A stretch of 64,000 nt of DNA from NCBI GenBank assembly GCA_026874595.1, contig CM049313.1, positions 46,446,159 through 46,510,158 of the forward strand. The letters are read 5' to 3'. Positions 15,301 to 30,270 of this stretch are shown in pieces (the stretch's first letter is position 1; every line of letters begins with the position of its first letter). The notes under the pieces were generated by a model, which ran no database searches, was not told where the DNA came from, and saw nothing but the letters and a program-made list of their open reading frames with translations. Made by a program: the position numbers and the translations under genes. The stretch comes from Sipunculus nudus (lineage: Eukaryota; Annelida; Sipuncula; Golfingiida; Sipunculidae).

Positions 15301-18093
15301 ACCATATACGGAGACATTTTGTTAGTATTTTAATTTAACAACCACATGCATGTGAATTATAACTAATATACACCATTACCGTACTTACTGTAGCCTGTTT
15401 CATCTGATAGACATAGAAAAGAAGCGCAGAAATCTATGCAGACAGTTATTAGTATAAGATTAAGAGATAAAGTACAATAAACCATAATATACAATAAATG
15501 TATATTAAGTGAAATGCCTATTTTACTTAATCATCAGTAATTTTCAAACTGAAGAGATAAAAGTTTAGGTAGAGGCCTATGTTTCTTATATAAAATGGGA
15601 TATAGCTATAACAGGAGCAATTATTAAAAAATATCTGTTTTATAGTAAAGTTACCAGATAGTATATCTTTGGTACACATGACATCAACAATTTTTAATTT
15701 GTAATTTAAATTATAATAAAAAACAACCTTCTCAATGATGATTAGAAACAACTAATTTGTTATCAATAAAATAGCTAGTTTCAATAATTAGTGTGAGGCA
15801 AACTGTTTATTAAAGCCACCCATAAACAGTAATATAGTATGTAATATAGTATATGGGATGCAAAACCCTGACATGTGGTTTAACAGCTGAGAACATTAAC
15901 TGCTCACTGCGAGCATCATAGTGACCACCTGACTTGGTTACCAATTACTGTATGTATGACCTATTATCAAGCAGATGATAACAGCATTGGTGTCACAAAT
16001 TACTGCAGTGTTTTTAATGCATGCATAAAAATACCCTATACAAATGTATAATCTACATTCCATTCCACTATCAGGATTGGCATATCGTGTATCAACAAAG
16101 TATTCCCTTATATAGTCATCTATTCTCCTGAAATGTAGATTATAATACCATCCATAAATTATAAAAGCACTGGCATTTTTATGGAATATATATTGGAATT
16201 TTGCAATTTTTGCACATGAAGCACAATTATATGTAAAACAAAACTGAGCAATGGTAGGTGTAAAGAATGAATAACTTACAAAAGCCTGATGGGAGATTTT
16301 AGGTGGTGCTGGTTTGGAGGTGTCATCATCACTATCGTCGTCATGTCGGTGTTTCATATCATTCAGAGTATGTCGACGAATAGCAAGCACATTTAAGCTG
16401 AAAATACAGGTATGAGATTTAACATATTCTTGCTGATGAAAGGCAACTAAAGTTAATATTATTTTGTGTCAAAATTTTTGTACATTGTATAGACTGAACT
16501 GGCTTTTTATTGGCTTTAGACTCACAGCTACAGGGTCTTATTAACATGCACAGAGATTTACTAGCAATTTATATGCTCCCTTGCAGTAATTGATATGGTC
16601 AGCTCTGGTTGGCTATAGAGTTATAATCTCAGATGGCACTGTAAACAGCTGCTACCATTTGATTTTTATGCATTCATGCATGTCTCAAGGTAAGCAGAAA
16701 AGTAGACAATGCAAAGAGAAGTAGAAAACCAAAAACAAGTCAATGGTCCTTGCCTGAAATCAGTAGTTCTGTAAATCAATTATCTCATATATTCACTTGT
16801 AGCTGCTTATTTATTCTGGGAGGAAATCGGGCTTGGGCAACATGAACTCACACAATTTAAAAAGATAAAATAACACTTTTTTACTGGAATAAAATTTAGA
16901 GCCTAAACCTTCAAATTATCAGGACTGCATATTATTATCTTAACTTATAAATGAAACAGAAAGATACTTACCAGGCTAGATAAAAGGACTGCTCTTTGGT
17001 AGTGGGTGGCTCTTCACCTGGGTAGCCGACACTGTCGTAAAACCAACCCCAAGGTGAAAAAGAAGCCATATACCCTCTGCCTGCCACAGAGGGCAGGCAC
17101 AGGGGTCCACTGCTTGATGATCCAAGAGAGGCCGGAATTGCCAGGGCAAGGGGGTTTTATCCCAGAGGGGCAGAGGGCGAGAATGTTGCATACTTACACA
17201 GTGGAGCACCACAATTACAACCACCTTGGCGACTGACCAAAATGGTTGTTTATTGGGGGGTATGGTCATAATTTTGAAACTCTAAGTTACCTGGATTATA
17301 TATTCTGGACCAAGAAAAGTGTCATAACTGTCAGGTGGTTGCAATTAAGGGGTGGTTGCACAGTAGGTTCCACTGTATTCTATTAAAGGGACAGATTAAA
17401 TAATTAACATGCTTATTCATTTGAATAATCTCAGTGAAAGCTGACCATCAGAGCATGAACAATAATCATTAATACTTACTATTCATTGGCATCCAGAGCC
17501 AGCTGGGCCTTCAGTCTGCTCATGTTGGCTGGACCACTGAAGATACCCTTCTTGTTTAACACTACAAGGAACATACAGCCATTTGGTTATACAGTAATGG
17601 TCAGAATTTGGGCCAAATATGTTATACTTACATACAAACATAACAAAAACAGACATGTTCTTGTGTGGTCAATTAAAAATATTAGTCTTGATTAGTGTTT
17701 GCTTCACATTGAAACAAAATAAAAATACAAAGGCATGACATGCTGATAAAAATTTGAATGTGTGATATTAAATAGTAATTCAAGACAGGCCAGTAAATTT
17801 TCATTCTTTTTGAAAATCATGCAATAATCACTTTCCACATATAATAATTTATACTGATGGAAGAAATACTCAGATAAGATATATGTGATGAAATAACTTA
17901 GCTTTTCATAAGAAATGACCTGGTATTCTATTCGGATATACACATATAGTAATATTTAGTTGTTTTTTTTTAACAATATCTGAACAATACTGGTCAGGGA
18001 CAATAAAACACAGTGTATATAAAATATAAATTCAAAATCCCAAACTCAAATTAAGTGTAAATAAAATTACACATCTTTTTCAAATATTCACAA

Positions 18094-18168
<75 letters not shown>

Positions 18169-21100
18169 TTATATATATATATATATATATATAATAATGT
18201 TCAGTTGCAACCATTTTATTTAAAGTAATTGTGCAAACTATAGCTGAATATTTTCTGATTACAGGGTTATGAGAACCATCATAAGTTAAGCAGAGTTAGT
18301 GCTTTTTATTTTGTGTGTCTCTAAAAAATAGTTTAATGGATTTTAATTAAACTTGACACACAAGTTCATAGTTTGTCATTTTTAAGTGACTAAATACTGG
18401 GATGGGATGAACAATTTTAAAACTCTGGTCACTGAGTTATGACACATTAACATCTTACTGTACATTTTAAGTATTTTCTCCATATCAAACCAAAGTATGT
18501 TGGATTAACACAAAATAGCATCTTTGAAATACTAGTGGCCATGACACTCAGCTGAATTCAAGGAATGTTGAACAATGAGCAAAATGACAGCAAGAATGAA
18601 AAAAAAATCATGAATTTTGTGAAGAATCCGAAGAAATGGATTTCAGTGGGCTTTTAGACAGATGACCATTTCATTTGAAGGTCTCATGAATAGAAAAAAA
18701 TGTAAAAAAATTGAAAAAATACAGGTAGTGCCACCAGTCTGCAGGAACTGATGAAACACTCCATGATCAACATGTAAGCAAAGAAGCATGAAAATCAATG
18801 CATTGAGGATAAGGGTAACAGGGACACTAATTTCATTTTTCCATGAAGACTTTTCATAAACCTCCTTTGATGTCAAGTATCAAGATTCTAGGTCAAGGGG
18901 TTATGATTTCTGCCTTGTTAACAGATGACAGCTTCTTTGAAGGTCTCAAAAATAAAGAAAAATTCCTAAAAATTTGAAAAAATAAAGGTGGCACCACCAG
19001 TATGCAGGAACTGATGGAACACTCCATGATCAATATTCATGCAAAGAATCATAGTGATTGATGTATTAGTTATTCAGATATTGGAGCTTTTGTATCATAT
19101 TTTTAATTAATCTGAGGGGTACTTATGACCCCCATAGCTCGGAGGATATGGGTAACAAAGACCTAATTTCAGGTTTCCAAGGAGACTTTTCATTAAATTC
19201 CCTTGATGTCAAGTTATAAGATTCCAGTTCCAGTGGTTACGATTTGTGCCCTGTTAACAGATGAAAAATTCTTTGAAGGTCTCAATAAAAAAAAAGAAAA
19301 AAAATTGTAAAATTTGAAAAAATATAGGTGGCGCCACCAGTTTACAGGAACTGATGGAACACTCTATGATCAATGTTCATGCAGAGAATCATAGTGATCA
19401 ATGCATTAGTTATTCAGATACTTGAGCTTTTGTATCAAATTTTTTATTATTCTGGGGGGGGGGGGGGGGGAGGGGTTCATATGAGACCCATAGCTGGGAG
19501 GATATGGGTAACAGAGACCTTATTTCAGGTTTCCACAGAGACTTTTCATGGACTTCCCTTGATGTCAAGTAAGAAGATTCCATGTCCAGTGGTTATGATT
19601 TGTGCCCTGTTAACGGATGACAGCTTCTCTAAAGCTCTCAAAAATAAAGAAAAAAATTCCTAAAAATTGGAAAAAATACAAGTGGCGCCACCAGTATGCA
19701 GGAACTGATGGAACACTCCATGATCAATATTCATGCAAAGAATCATAGTGGTTAATGCATTAGTTATTCAGATATTGGAGCTTTTGTTTGATATTTTTAA
19801 TTATTCTGAGGGGTACTTATGAGCCCCATAACTCATATGATATGGGTAACAGAGACCTAATTTCAGGTTTCCAAAGAGACTTTTCATGGACCTCCATTGA
19901 TGTCAAGTAAGAAGATTTCAGGTCCAGTGGTTACACTTTGTGCCCTGTTAACATATGACATCTTCTTTGTCGGTCTCAAAAATAGAGAAAAAATTCGTAA
20001 AAATTGGAAAAAACACCGGTGGCACCACCAGTTTGCAGGAACTGATGGAACACTCCATGATCAATATCCATGCATAGAATCATGGTGATCAATGCAGTAG
20101 TGATTCAGCTACATGACCTTTTGTATCAAATTTTGTATTAATCAGGGTGGGTACTTTCGAGACCCATAGTTCGGAGAATATAGGTAACAAAGACCTAATT
20201 TCAGGTTTCCAAGGAGATTTTTCATGGACCTCCCAGGATTTCAAGTTGGAAGATTCCAGGTATAGCAGTTAGGATTTGTGCCCTGGCAACGGACGTATGG
20301 CCAGATTGCCGGATGACGGACGAACGGTGATTGCTTTAGCTCAGATGACTTTCAGTCAGCTGAGCTAAAAATGGTCCTATCAAAATAATTTACTGAAACT
20401 GTCAGTTCACTCCTGTACATGATTGTTAAAAAAGGTGGACCAGGCCCGATCACTGGTACCAATGTAAATGTAGCACAAATGCCATCTGAGTTTTCTTTTC
20501 AGGCTTACAACCAGTGTTTAATAACTGTGCACATTCATGTTTGGACAACTACTTGACTGGGAGCTGTTGTGCATGCACAAAAGCAGACCTCCAGTCACAC
20601 TGCCTTGTTACGGTAAACAGAAACATGTGGACTGTGTTTACTAACACACAGAACCAAAACAAGGGGATGAAGGAGTGGTGCTGAGACCACGTGTAGGGTC
20701 AGTCTTGCTGAGCAACTTTTGTATGAAGCAAAACTGAACTGATAGTGTGAAAGAATAGACATAATAGTGCTCCTGGTTGTCCCTTTAACATCTATATTAC
20801 TACAAATCTGTGGACATACAGACGTCATGTATTTACCTTGAGCCTTCTGTATGTAATGTTGGAACAGTTCCTGGCACACAGTAACGATGTGAACCGTGAT
20901 GCGGCGCTGGAGTTCTTTGTTCTGTTCTGCATTCTGCAAGATAAAAATGCCATCAAATCTGCTTTCATGCAAAATTTTGCATATAAAAGGCTTTAAATAT
21001 TTTATACTGCAAATTAGGATGTTATTGTAAAGTACTGGACAGAAATATGGTCTCCGCTGACGACCAAGGTTCGATCCCTGGCATGGCTATGAGAGTGGGT

Positions 21101-24100
21101 TGTAGTTGCCCAACCAAGGTTGGTGGTTTCTCAGGGTCCTCCAGTTTCCTCTACCCTTACTGACTAACAAGCATCAACATCCAAGCCTTGAAGAGTGCCT
21201 TGTATTACTTACTATAACTAGTTGTTCAATCCATGTAAAATTAATAAAGTTTATTTAAAAATATGAACATTTAATAATTACTGCCAAAACATACTGGTAC
21301 CCCTGATTGTTGAGACTTTCAATATTTATCATTTAAAAAATAAGAGTTACTTAAAAAATAAATGACCAAAAGATGATATATAGCAATTACTTTGAGGCAT
21401 GGAAATTTATTTTTTCTGGTTCATACAAATCTCTCATCTCTGTGTGATCTGTTTATATTTTATCACAAGGTATCAGTGTTACATACCATGAAAGGATCAT
21501 CCACTTGCAGTCTGAAATCTGGCCAGATTCCATTGACTTCTCCCATGATGACTGCAGCCTGCAGTGTACAAAACAATACATTTATCCTTAATCAATTTCA
21601 TGCAAGAAAAACAAGATGAAATACAAATATAATTAAGGCCAAAATAAAAAAAAAATGGTTCTCAGGCATTTTTTTCAGAAATCAATGTGGGCGGGCGTTT
21701 TTTTATTTTTATTTTTTTTTGTGTGTATCGATAAAAATGTCGAATGATAAGGGAAAAACATGATAATAACAGATTTATTTTGCTAAACAAGCTAAAGCAC
21801 TACCCTACAAAGGAAACTGTATGATTTTATCTACTTGAAAGAAATATCTGAGCGGCTGAAGCTCAAAATCGGTAAGTTTCTGTTGAAAATCGAAATAAAC
21901 ATTTCGGGGGGTTAAAATGGATGCGGGCGGTGCCTTGGAACTATACCTTTAATTTTTTTTGGCCTAAAATCTAATTTAGTATGATGCCAGACATATTTAC
22001 ATTGTCAAAGTATGATCTTGTTGGCTCAGGTCATGAAAGGTCACAGGTCAGGTAACAATACATGATAATTCTCACATATTTCCTTAGGATGTCACAAAGC
22101 TGTAGAAGGTGTTTTCAACTAAATTTGGGTTTAGCATTAAGCAGAACATGTTGTAAAAAAAAATGAACAATCATATTCAACACAATAAATCATATTTCAT
22201 TTATCATATTAAGATTAACAAAAGTTTAAGATACTTTAATTATAAAGTAATCAAAATACTCCCTGACCAATGCCTGCTGGTCCTCCACAGTCATATGCTG
22301 TATGTCCCGCTGAGCTGAAATTCGTCGTCTGACAAGTTTGGCTAAGGCACCAAATGTCAATGGCTGGGTCTTTACTTCCTCCTGATACAAAAAGAAACAA
22401 ACATCCTTGTTTAAGTATTTTACATTCATTTATGTTAGTTTAAACATGAATTGAAAAGGTGTAAATTAAAAATTAAAAATTTTTATTCTACAATTCCAGG
22501 TATGGTATGATAAAGATAAATTGTTTAAGAGATCTGTTTGCTCACTCTTGAGGAGATTTTTTATAATTTCTTGATAAAGGCATAATATATTGTGGCAATA
22601 AAAATTGTGCTAAAGATATTTTAAGTTGACATATTAAGTTAATGGCTCATTAAGTATTTGTATCCTGTAAATCCTGTAGATATTTTGTTCCATTAGTGCA
22701 ATTTTCATGACATCTATTTAGAATAATGGTTCACTATATATGTTAACCTGGGTTCATGTGGTAGCTTAATGTGGTACCTCCATTCTCCTATAATTATACT
22801 GAAGAAGCAATGTGGCAACTGTTTTAGAAAATCCTTGCATTGGGTGTTCAAATGAATACAATAACTCTACATTTAAAAGTGTTCAGATTTGATTTCAAGT
22901 GTAATTTGTTTCTACAAAGAAGCAATCTGAATCAGCAACTAAATCAAAAGTTTAAAAATATCATTCAGCTCCCTGTTGTATTCACAGCTCATGCACTTCT
23001 GATACACTATGGTGTGTGGAAATTGTTTCTAGAAGCTGAAATTTGACTTACATTGATAGGGGTCACTGGTCTGTCCAGCTGAACAGTTTCGAGATGAGGG
23101 GCTGAAATAAAAGACAAGAAAATGTACAGAGATGATGTATTCAAATTGTTAAAGAATAGATAAAAAATGAGAAATTGAAACATATTGGAACACATCCTTT
23201 CATAACACATCATGGTAATTACATTGTTAAAAATGGCTTATGTTCAGATGAAACTATGGATTAAACATGCAAGCTGCACTCATTAAATAGTGTATCTGCT
23301 AAAGTAACTTAATATACAGCAATTTTAAATGTATATGTCCTAGAAATACTAGGTATCATGCTTTATTTCAACATGATTTCTTACACTGCCTGAATCTGAA
23401 CCTAATGGCAGCTGATCAGTTGAATTTAATATTAACTGTACACTGTTGTTGGCTTCCTATTCACAGGGTTAAAATTTTGTGATTTATAGTTTTTTAATGT
23501 TTTGTGATACACAATAAAAAAAAACACAGAGTATAACCATTATTATGTGTATAATTATTATATCAAATATTATGTGCATAAAATCTTATTAACAAAAAAT
23601 ATTGTTCCTTAAATGGAAGACAATTGGAAAGATCAGATATTATTTTAAAATATCAATCTTTGAATATATATGCTCTATTTTTTTTTTTTTTGCATGATGT
23701 TAACCTTTTCCTTTTCAACTTTGCCTTTGATGATGACACCTCTTATTCATGAAGGTTTTATTTTCATAATCAGAAGCAGATCCAGAGGAGGGGACCATGG
23801 GGTCTGGACCCCCCCCCCCCTTTTTAGCCACTGCACCCTTTTTTAAGGGTTTCAGACCATTTTTGTGGCCTGCCCCCCCCCCCTTTTCAGGACCTGTTGA
23901 AATTCTTTTAAGGTTTTGTCATTTGTCCTCTTTGGGTGGACCCCTCATTTTTCCTACATCCTGGATCCCCCCTGATAATCATTCCACTTTTGCAAATATT
24001 GTGAATTTAGAAACCACAGTACCGTATTTATTCCAATTTTGCGACCACTTAAAAATAATTAATTTTCTCAGAGGTCGAGATAATGGATGATATTTGAAAA

Positions 24101-27100
24101 TTATCAGAATGCAGAATTTGCGGTGGTCGAGATTTTAGAGGCATGCGGTGGGATAACCTTCCCTAGAGAACCCGGGCCGCTCTGACACTCGAGCGGTCAT
24201 ATGGATTGAGTGATAATATGGGTGTTTATAAGTTTGTTTTGTTAATATCCTGCAAACGGGCTTCCAACCGTCACATGAAAAATACGGAGTCCGCCAATGA
24301 ATAATCAAACTGAGCTCAGTCACTTTACAAAATGATCACTGCTTCCCGTATAGGTACGATCACTTGACTTAGACGGCAACTCATGTAACTACCAGTTGTT
24401 TCAAGTTTACCCACCAGGCGGCGATATCGGCGGGCCGAAAAGGGACACGTAGCTGCACGGAAGTTGGAAGAAAACTTTATAAAAAATAACTACCTATTAT
24501 CAGATAACTTTTATTTGTATAATACGTAATAAATATAGGAAAGTAAAGGTGCGTTAAATTACATATGACCGGAAATGGTCCTGGCTCCCATGCCCTCGAT
24601 CGGGCCCTGTTTTGTAAGCGTGGTCACCCATCCAAAATCTAACCGGGGTCGTTCAGGCTTAACTATGATGACGGTTCCGACTGTGTCCCAGTTGTTCCAC
24701 CACATATGCCTACCCGTATTTTGTAATTATTGCTAAATACCCTACTTGAACTGCACACGAGGCACGTGCGTACCAGGAACGGTACACGAGTTTGCTTCGT
24801 CACGGACACCCATTTGGAACTTAAACGCTTTATCATGTTTATATATTAATAGTGAAAAACTCATCTTTGAGTCTTCACAAATTTTTTTATTGCAAACAAG
24901 TTTGATGTGGATGCTCAGTGTAATAAGAATCTGGTCGGATACAAACTGGGGCGCTAGCGATAGACGGAGGCATTTCACCTAAACATCGTCTACAGAAAAC
25001 ATCGTCGGCAGTCGCGAAATTAGAGTCATTTTAGAAATTATGCTTTCAAAATATTTTTTTGGGTTGAGAAATAAGAGGGATCGCCAAATTGGAATAAATA
25101 CGGTGTATAGTTATAACAAAGGCTTACAATAGTGATATAAAATTTAACATGTTATGCTTGTTTTTACTTGCTGATCAGTGAAATCTGTTCAAACTTACAG
25201 CAAAGAACAGTTTTCTATACTTCTAGATTTTGTCATGAATTGAATAATAATTATCTGTACCATGGATTATACTAAGTTAGAAAAACTTACCATCTTCATG
25301 AGGGTAAGGAGCAAACAGGCTGAGGGGGCCCATCACATCCTCATAACGTGCCTGAACCTCACCCTGAAATGGTTTATATTCTTCAGATATAACTGAGAAC
25401 AAAATTTATCACTTTTTAATTATATAACATTTTTATTTATATTGCACAAAGACTTCATATTAGTTTGTTGATTAAGATAGTATCCAAGGCAAAAACTCTT
25501 TCATTTTAAATCAGCACAAATATATGTTTGGAATTACCTAATATTCCACCCATAAAATATATGTCATTTTAAATCTGGTACAGTATTCTTGCCGATGGTA
25601 AATGTAGTGATGATTTGATACTTTTTTTTATTAAAAGAATTAAATTTTTAAAATGCTCTATTAAATGCTCAGTTACAAAAAAATATTTCCAAGTGGGCCC
25701 ATATCAAAATACATGACAATATTTAAAAAATGATCTTTAATTTTTTTCCTTTTCCTCCACCATGTGTCTTTCTTTATTAAAATGACGTAATAATGTTTTT
25801 ATCGCGTCAAAATTTAAAATTTCAATTTTAAGCTATAAAGACACATGGGAGAAGTAAAAGAAACGGGTGACAAATGGGTCCTAATGCTCAGATAAATAGC
25901 ATGACATGTGAACCTAACATTCAGTGACAACAGGAATATTATAATCTGAAAGCCAAATTGAGATTAACTTCAGTCTTCCGATGTGATCTTGTGGCTTGAA
26001 CTTCTGACACCAAAGTGGACAGTGAAGAATGAATCTAATCATGACAGGTCTAAACATGTTGTTCATAAGAAGAATAAGATCAAGGTCACCAGTTTTAAAA
26101 CTCCTTTGCGAGCTTGGTTGACACATTTTGCCTATTAACTATAACTCAGGTGATTTGACCTTGTAGGTCAAGGTCAAGGTCAAGAGTTTTTTATAATGTC
26201 AATGAGCATCATGGAAACTTTTTGAGTGCCAAAACTTGTGGGTAAAAATCTTCAATACTTCAAAACTAATAGGGTTCACAATCATACAATATTTCTGCAG
26301 ATTTAACCTTGACAATCAAGGTCAAGCTCTCCAGTTTTCAAACTATTTCAAGAATATTGCAGAAAAAACTGATGTTTCAAATTAGAAGAAAAAAATATTA
26401 TAGGGGTTATTATAATCATATATTTCTGCAAATTTTATCTCAAAGATGTTGGTCTAGGTTACCAATTTCCAAACCCATCTGAAATCATGGTGGAAACATC
26501 TGGCGTGTCAAGTATCAAGAAAAAATATTGAGTGCTTCAAAAGTTATAAGGGTTATAAATCGTAATAAGCTTAAAATTCTACAGAACAGACATTGAAAAT
26601 CATTTTGCAGAGTGGACACTGAAGATCAGCACTGGACTTAACACTGAACACTGGATTAAACCACAGCTGTGAAAATGACGGCACAACTGCTGTCATGTGA
26701 GGTTCTCAATAACAGAGAACTGATAAATACCCCCCAGTATTAGAAAAAATACAGGTGGCACCACCAGCCATAAGCACCTGAAAAAACTGTCTATGATCCA
26801 CAAGCTAAGCAAAAACCAAAGCATTTCATGCATGACTTACTGAGAGACTGGAGATTCTGGACCAAATTTTTAATTATTAAGAGGTGCACAAACGAGCCCT
26901 GTAGCTTGGGAAGATACAGGTCACAGTAAGCTAATTTATTTTCCAAGGAGGTTTTTTATTGATCTCCCTGGAAATTTAGTTAGAAGTTTCTAGGTCCAGC
27001 AGTTATGATATTTGCCATGCTAATGGACAGTTGGTGGAAGGACAATCATCATCTGAGCTAAAAAAAACAAGTTTTGAGATATTTTATGTAGTTTGATATG

Positions 27101-30100
27101 GGTCCATTAAACAGTGGCTTGCTGTTACTGGGTGACTAGAATAGCACACTTTTATCATGTTTAATAATCTATGTATATTTTACAAAATGAAAGTAAATTT
27201 CAATTTTCATTAATAAATAAAACATGAGATAGAATACTGTACAAGGTTTAAAATGAGGTAAACCTTTTGGTTATAATCTGCACTTAAAACTAACTTTTGG
27301 ATTAACTTTAAATGAAAGGGTCCTTGCCCAGGATGCTGCCAGGATGGAAGTGTATTATTATTAAAGTCATGTATAAATAATTTTAGTTGAAGATAAAAAG
27401 ATACACTAACTTTAAAAATTATCTGTTTCCATTGCAATAATTCTTAAGTTGATAAAACCAACAATCTACATACAGACTAAAAAGCAATCACTACATATAC
27501 ACTGTAAAAAGCAATCACAGACTGAATCACTACATATAGAATGTAAAAAACAATCACTACATATAGACTGTAAAAGCAATTACTACATATAGACTGTAAA
27601 AAACAATCACTACATATAGACTGTAAAAGCAATCACTACATATAGACTGTAAAAAGCAATCACTACATATATACTGTAAAAGCAATCATTACATAAAGAC
27701 TTTAAAAAAGAAACACTGTATAAAGACTGTAAAAACAATCACTTCATATCTAGACTGTAAAAGGCAATCACTACATATATACTGTAAAAAGCAATCATTA
27801 CATGAAGACTTTAAAAAGTTATCACTACATACAGACTGTAAAAAGCAATCACTACATATAGACTGTAAAAAGCAATCACTACATAAAGACTGTAAAAAGC
27901 AATCACTGAAAATGCTGAAATTAAATCAGTGGCATTGGGGCTTATGCCCCCAAATAAAACTATTATAAATGTAGATCTCATATACATTTAAAAATAAGAG
28001 AATAATAAACTTTCTTAAACAGAAATTTGCCCCCCCCCCAAATTATAGTATTTTTTTGTTATATACATATCACAATGCTGGTAATGATAAATTACACAGT
28101 TCTCCATTATTTTCTATTCATCTTATTACAGATATGCCTTGAAAGGTAACCATATGCAATTTACATTGTCCAACCATTTAAATGATTATTATAACATATA
28201 CAAATAACCTGAATGACAGTTAGTGCACCTACCACAGAGAAATCCATCTTTGTGGGTGGGTACATGTCATCTGGGCCCTTCTCAGACACGACACCCGTTT
28301 TATAAGGCATCATAAACCGTGAGTTCTCCATTCTAGCTATCTCTGTGAATAAACAAAACTTGCATTGAAACTAGAATTTCATATACACAAAACGGGCATA
28401 TCCTGTGGTAAGCTCTATATCTGCAAGGTTGAAATTTTGTCATATTTTATTTTCAGTGTTTCTGTAATAATAAAAATTTTTTGTTGTGTTTTTGTACATG
28501 AATTCTGCTAGTCTTATGATACTCTTATCTCAAGCATAGGAACTCGAACCATGATATATTCGGTAAATTGACTGTGCCAGGTTACTGTTCTTTTTTCAAC
28601 TTTTTTCTGCTATCATTTGTGAATGTCAGACTACCATGTTTCACTGTAAATACATGCGTGTCAGAACACCAGAATCAGTCAATCAATCATATTATTTTTA
28701 CGATGCTTGTTTGGAATTCTATCTATATCACCAAACTTGTGAACAGCTGGTGGATTTATTTTAAAAGAGGTGAAACAATACTGGAAATTCAGTATTCACA
28801 CATTATTACTATCCCTAGTGTTGGGAATCGGTTCCATTTTCATAATCGATCATCGGTATGAGCAAACCGATCGATGATCGATTATTAATCGGTTCAGACA
28901 AATATAAAGAAAAATGTTATTATCTGTTAAACTGTTCTTCCTTAACCCAGAAAGGATGGCCTTAACAGTGGCAGCGGCACCTTGCATCAGTTGAAGAGAT
29001 TATTTCTAAGAAGAGATTATTTCAATTCGCAAAATTGGCATTGACCTGCTGCATTTATGGAGCATTTAATGCCATTCCGCCCATATTTTGTAATGTGTAT
29101 CTCCTTAGAAAACTCTCCACTAATTCTGCAGCTCCCTGCCAGTCCACAGAGGTTTATCAACTCCTCCGTTCTCGCATCTACCGTGACATACTTGGTTACA
29201 TACGCAAGTTATTTGGGAACACAAACTCATTATATGAATTGTGGAATGTGGTAAAAATGGAAGAATAATTTTTGCCTATAACATTAAGGCATTCTTTGAA
29301 AAAAAAACAATCATGATTATAATGTAATCAATAGTTACCTTTGGTAATCAAGCACTTGAAAGTGGTAGCAAAGCGACTGACTTTTGATAAAACTCAATGT
29401 TCGGCCCACCACTAACTATCCCCCTATTTTTTTCTTATGCCCAATCAAATATATTGCACTTTTTTCCTTTTTAAGCTAACCAAAGCCGTATACTGAATCC
29501 TAACAAGCTCAATTATTATTATCTTGTTAATATTGCAGCTGTTTCAACGTCTTGGCAAGTTGCATTCCTTTTGGAATGAATTGCCATCTAGTATTAAAAC
29601 TTCAAACAGTAAGAGATTATTTATGAAGCACTGCAAAGACTACTTATTTAGGAAAATGAAGGAACTGGAAAATGGAATTTTTATTACATAATTATTAATC
29701 ATGGTCACTTTCTATCTTTGAATCTCTTAGTCACAGTATTTAATAGATGTAACTCACAGTTACATGAATGTCTTTGTCACTCTTAGTTTTTTTTTTAGTT
29801 ATTCTGTAGTTATTTTTTTTATTTATTTATTTTTTAATTATGAACACTCAGTCACTTTAAACTATACATGTAACTATTATTATCACAGTAATTTTTAAAA
29901 TATTGTAGTCAATAGTTTTTACATATATGTAACTGACTGACATATGTACATGTATAAGTGTTTCCATGTTCGATAGTCTTAGTCAACACTTTGAAATCAA
30001 CTAATATGATAAATTATCTAAATTGTATGCATGGTCTGCCATCTTGTTAAATGTGTTTCAAGGTCCACTATGGAAATAAGTATACCTCACAAACGTAAGG

Positions 30101-30235
30101 TTACTTTTTAGTGCTCCTTTTTCATGGCTTTTAACACTTGCAGATTTTATGAATATAATTTTGATAGATATATGTATTTTTTATATTTATCTATTTTATT
30201 GTGATCTGTATGTGTTTGTTGTTGTGAATAAAATA

Positions 30236-30270
<35 letters not shown>

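Noticed and set aside
15938-16390. 150-codon minus-strand open frame
   Set aside because: Only its first part is coding (CCDC87-like exon 10); the rest is read-through of a good GTAAGT donor into intron.
21060-21090. tRNA-like B box GGTTCGATCCCTGG
   Set aside because: No acceptor or anticodon stems around it; the downstream sequence is that of a SINE.
27481-27910. Regular 27-bp repeats, CRISPR-like at first sight
   Set aside because: There are no unique spacers; units abut directly and the context is an animal intron, so it is a minisatellite.
29035-29268. Overlapping 77- and 65-codon frames near the LINE tail
   Set aside because: No reverse transcriptase or other motif; the two frames overlap out of phase, as expected by chance.
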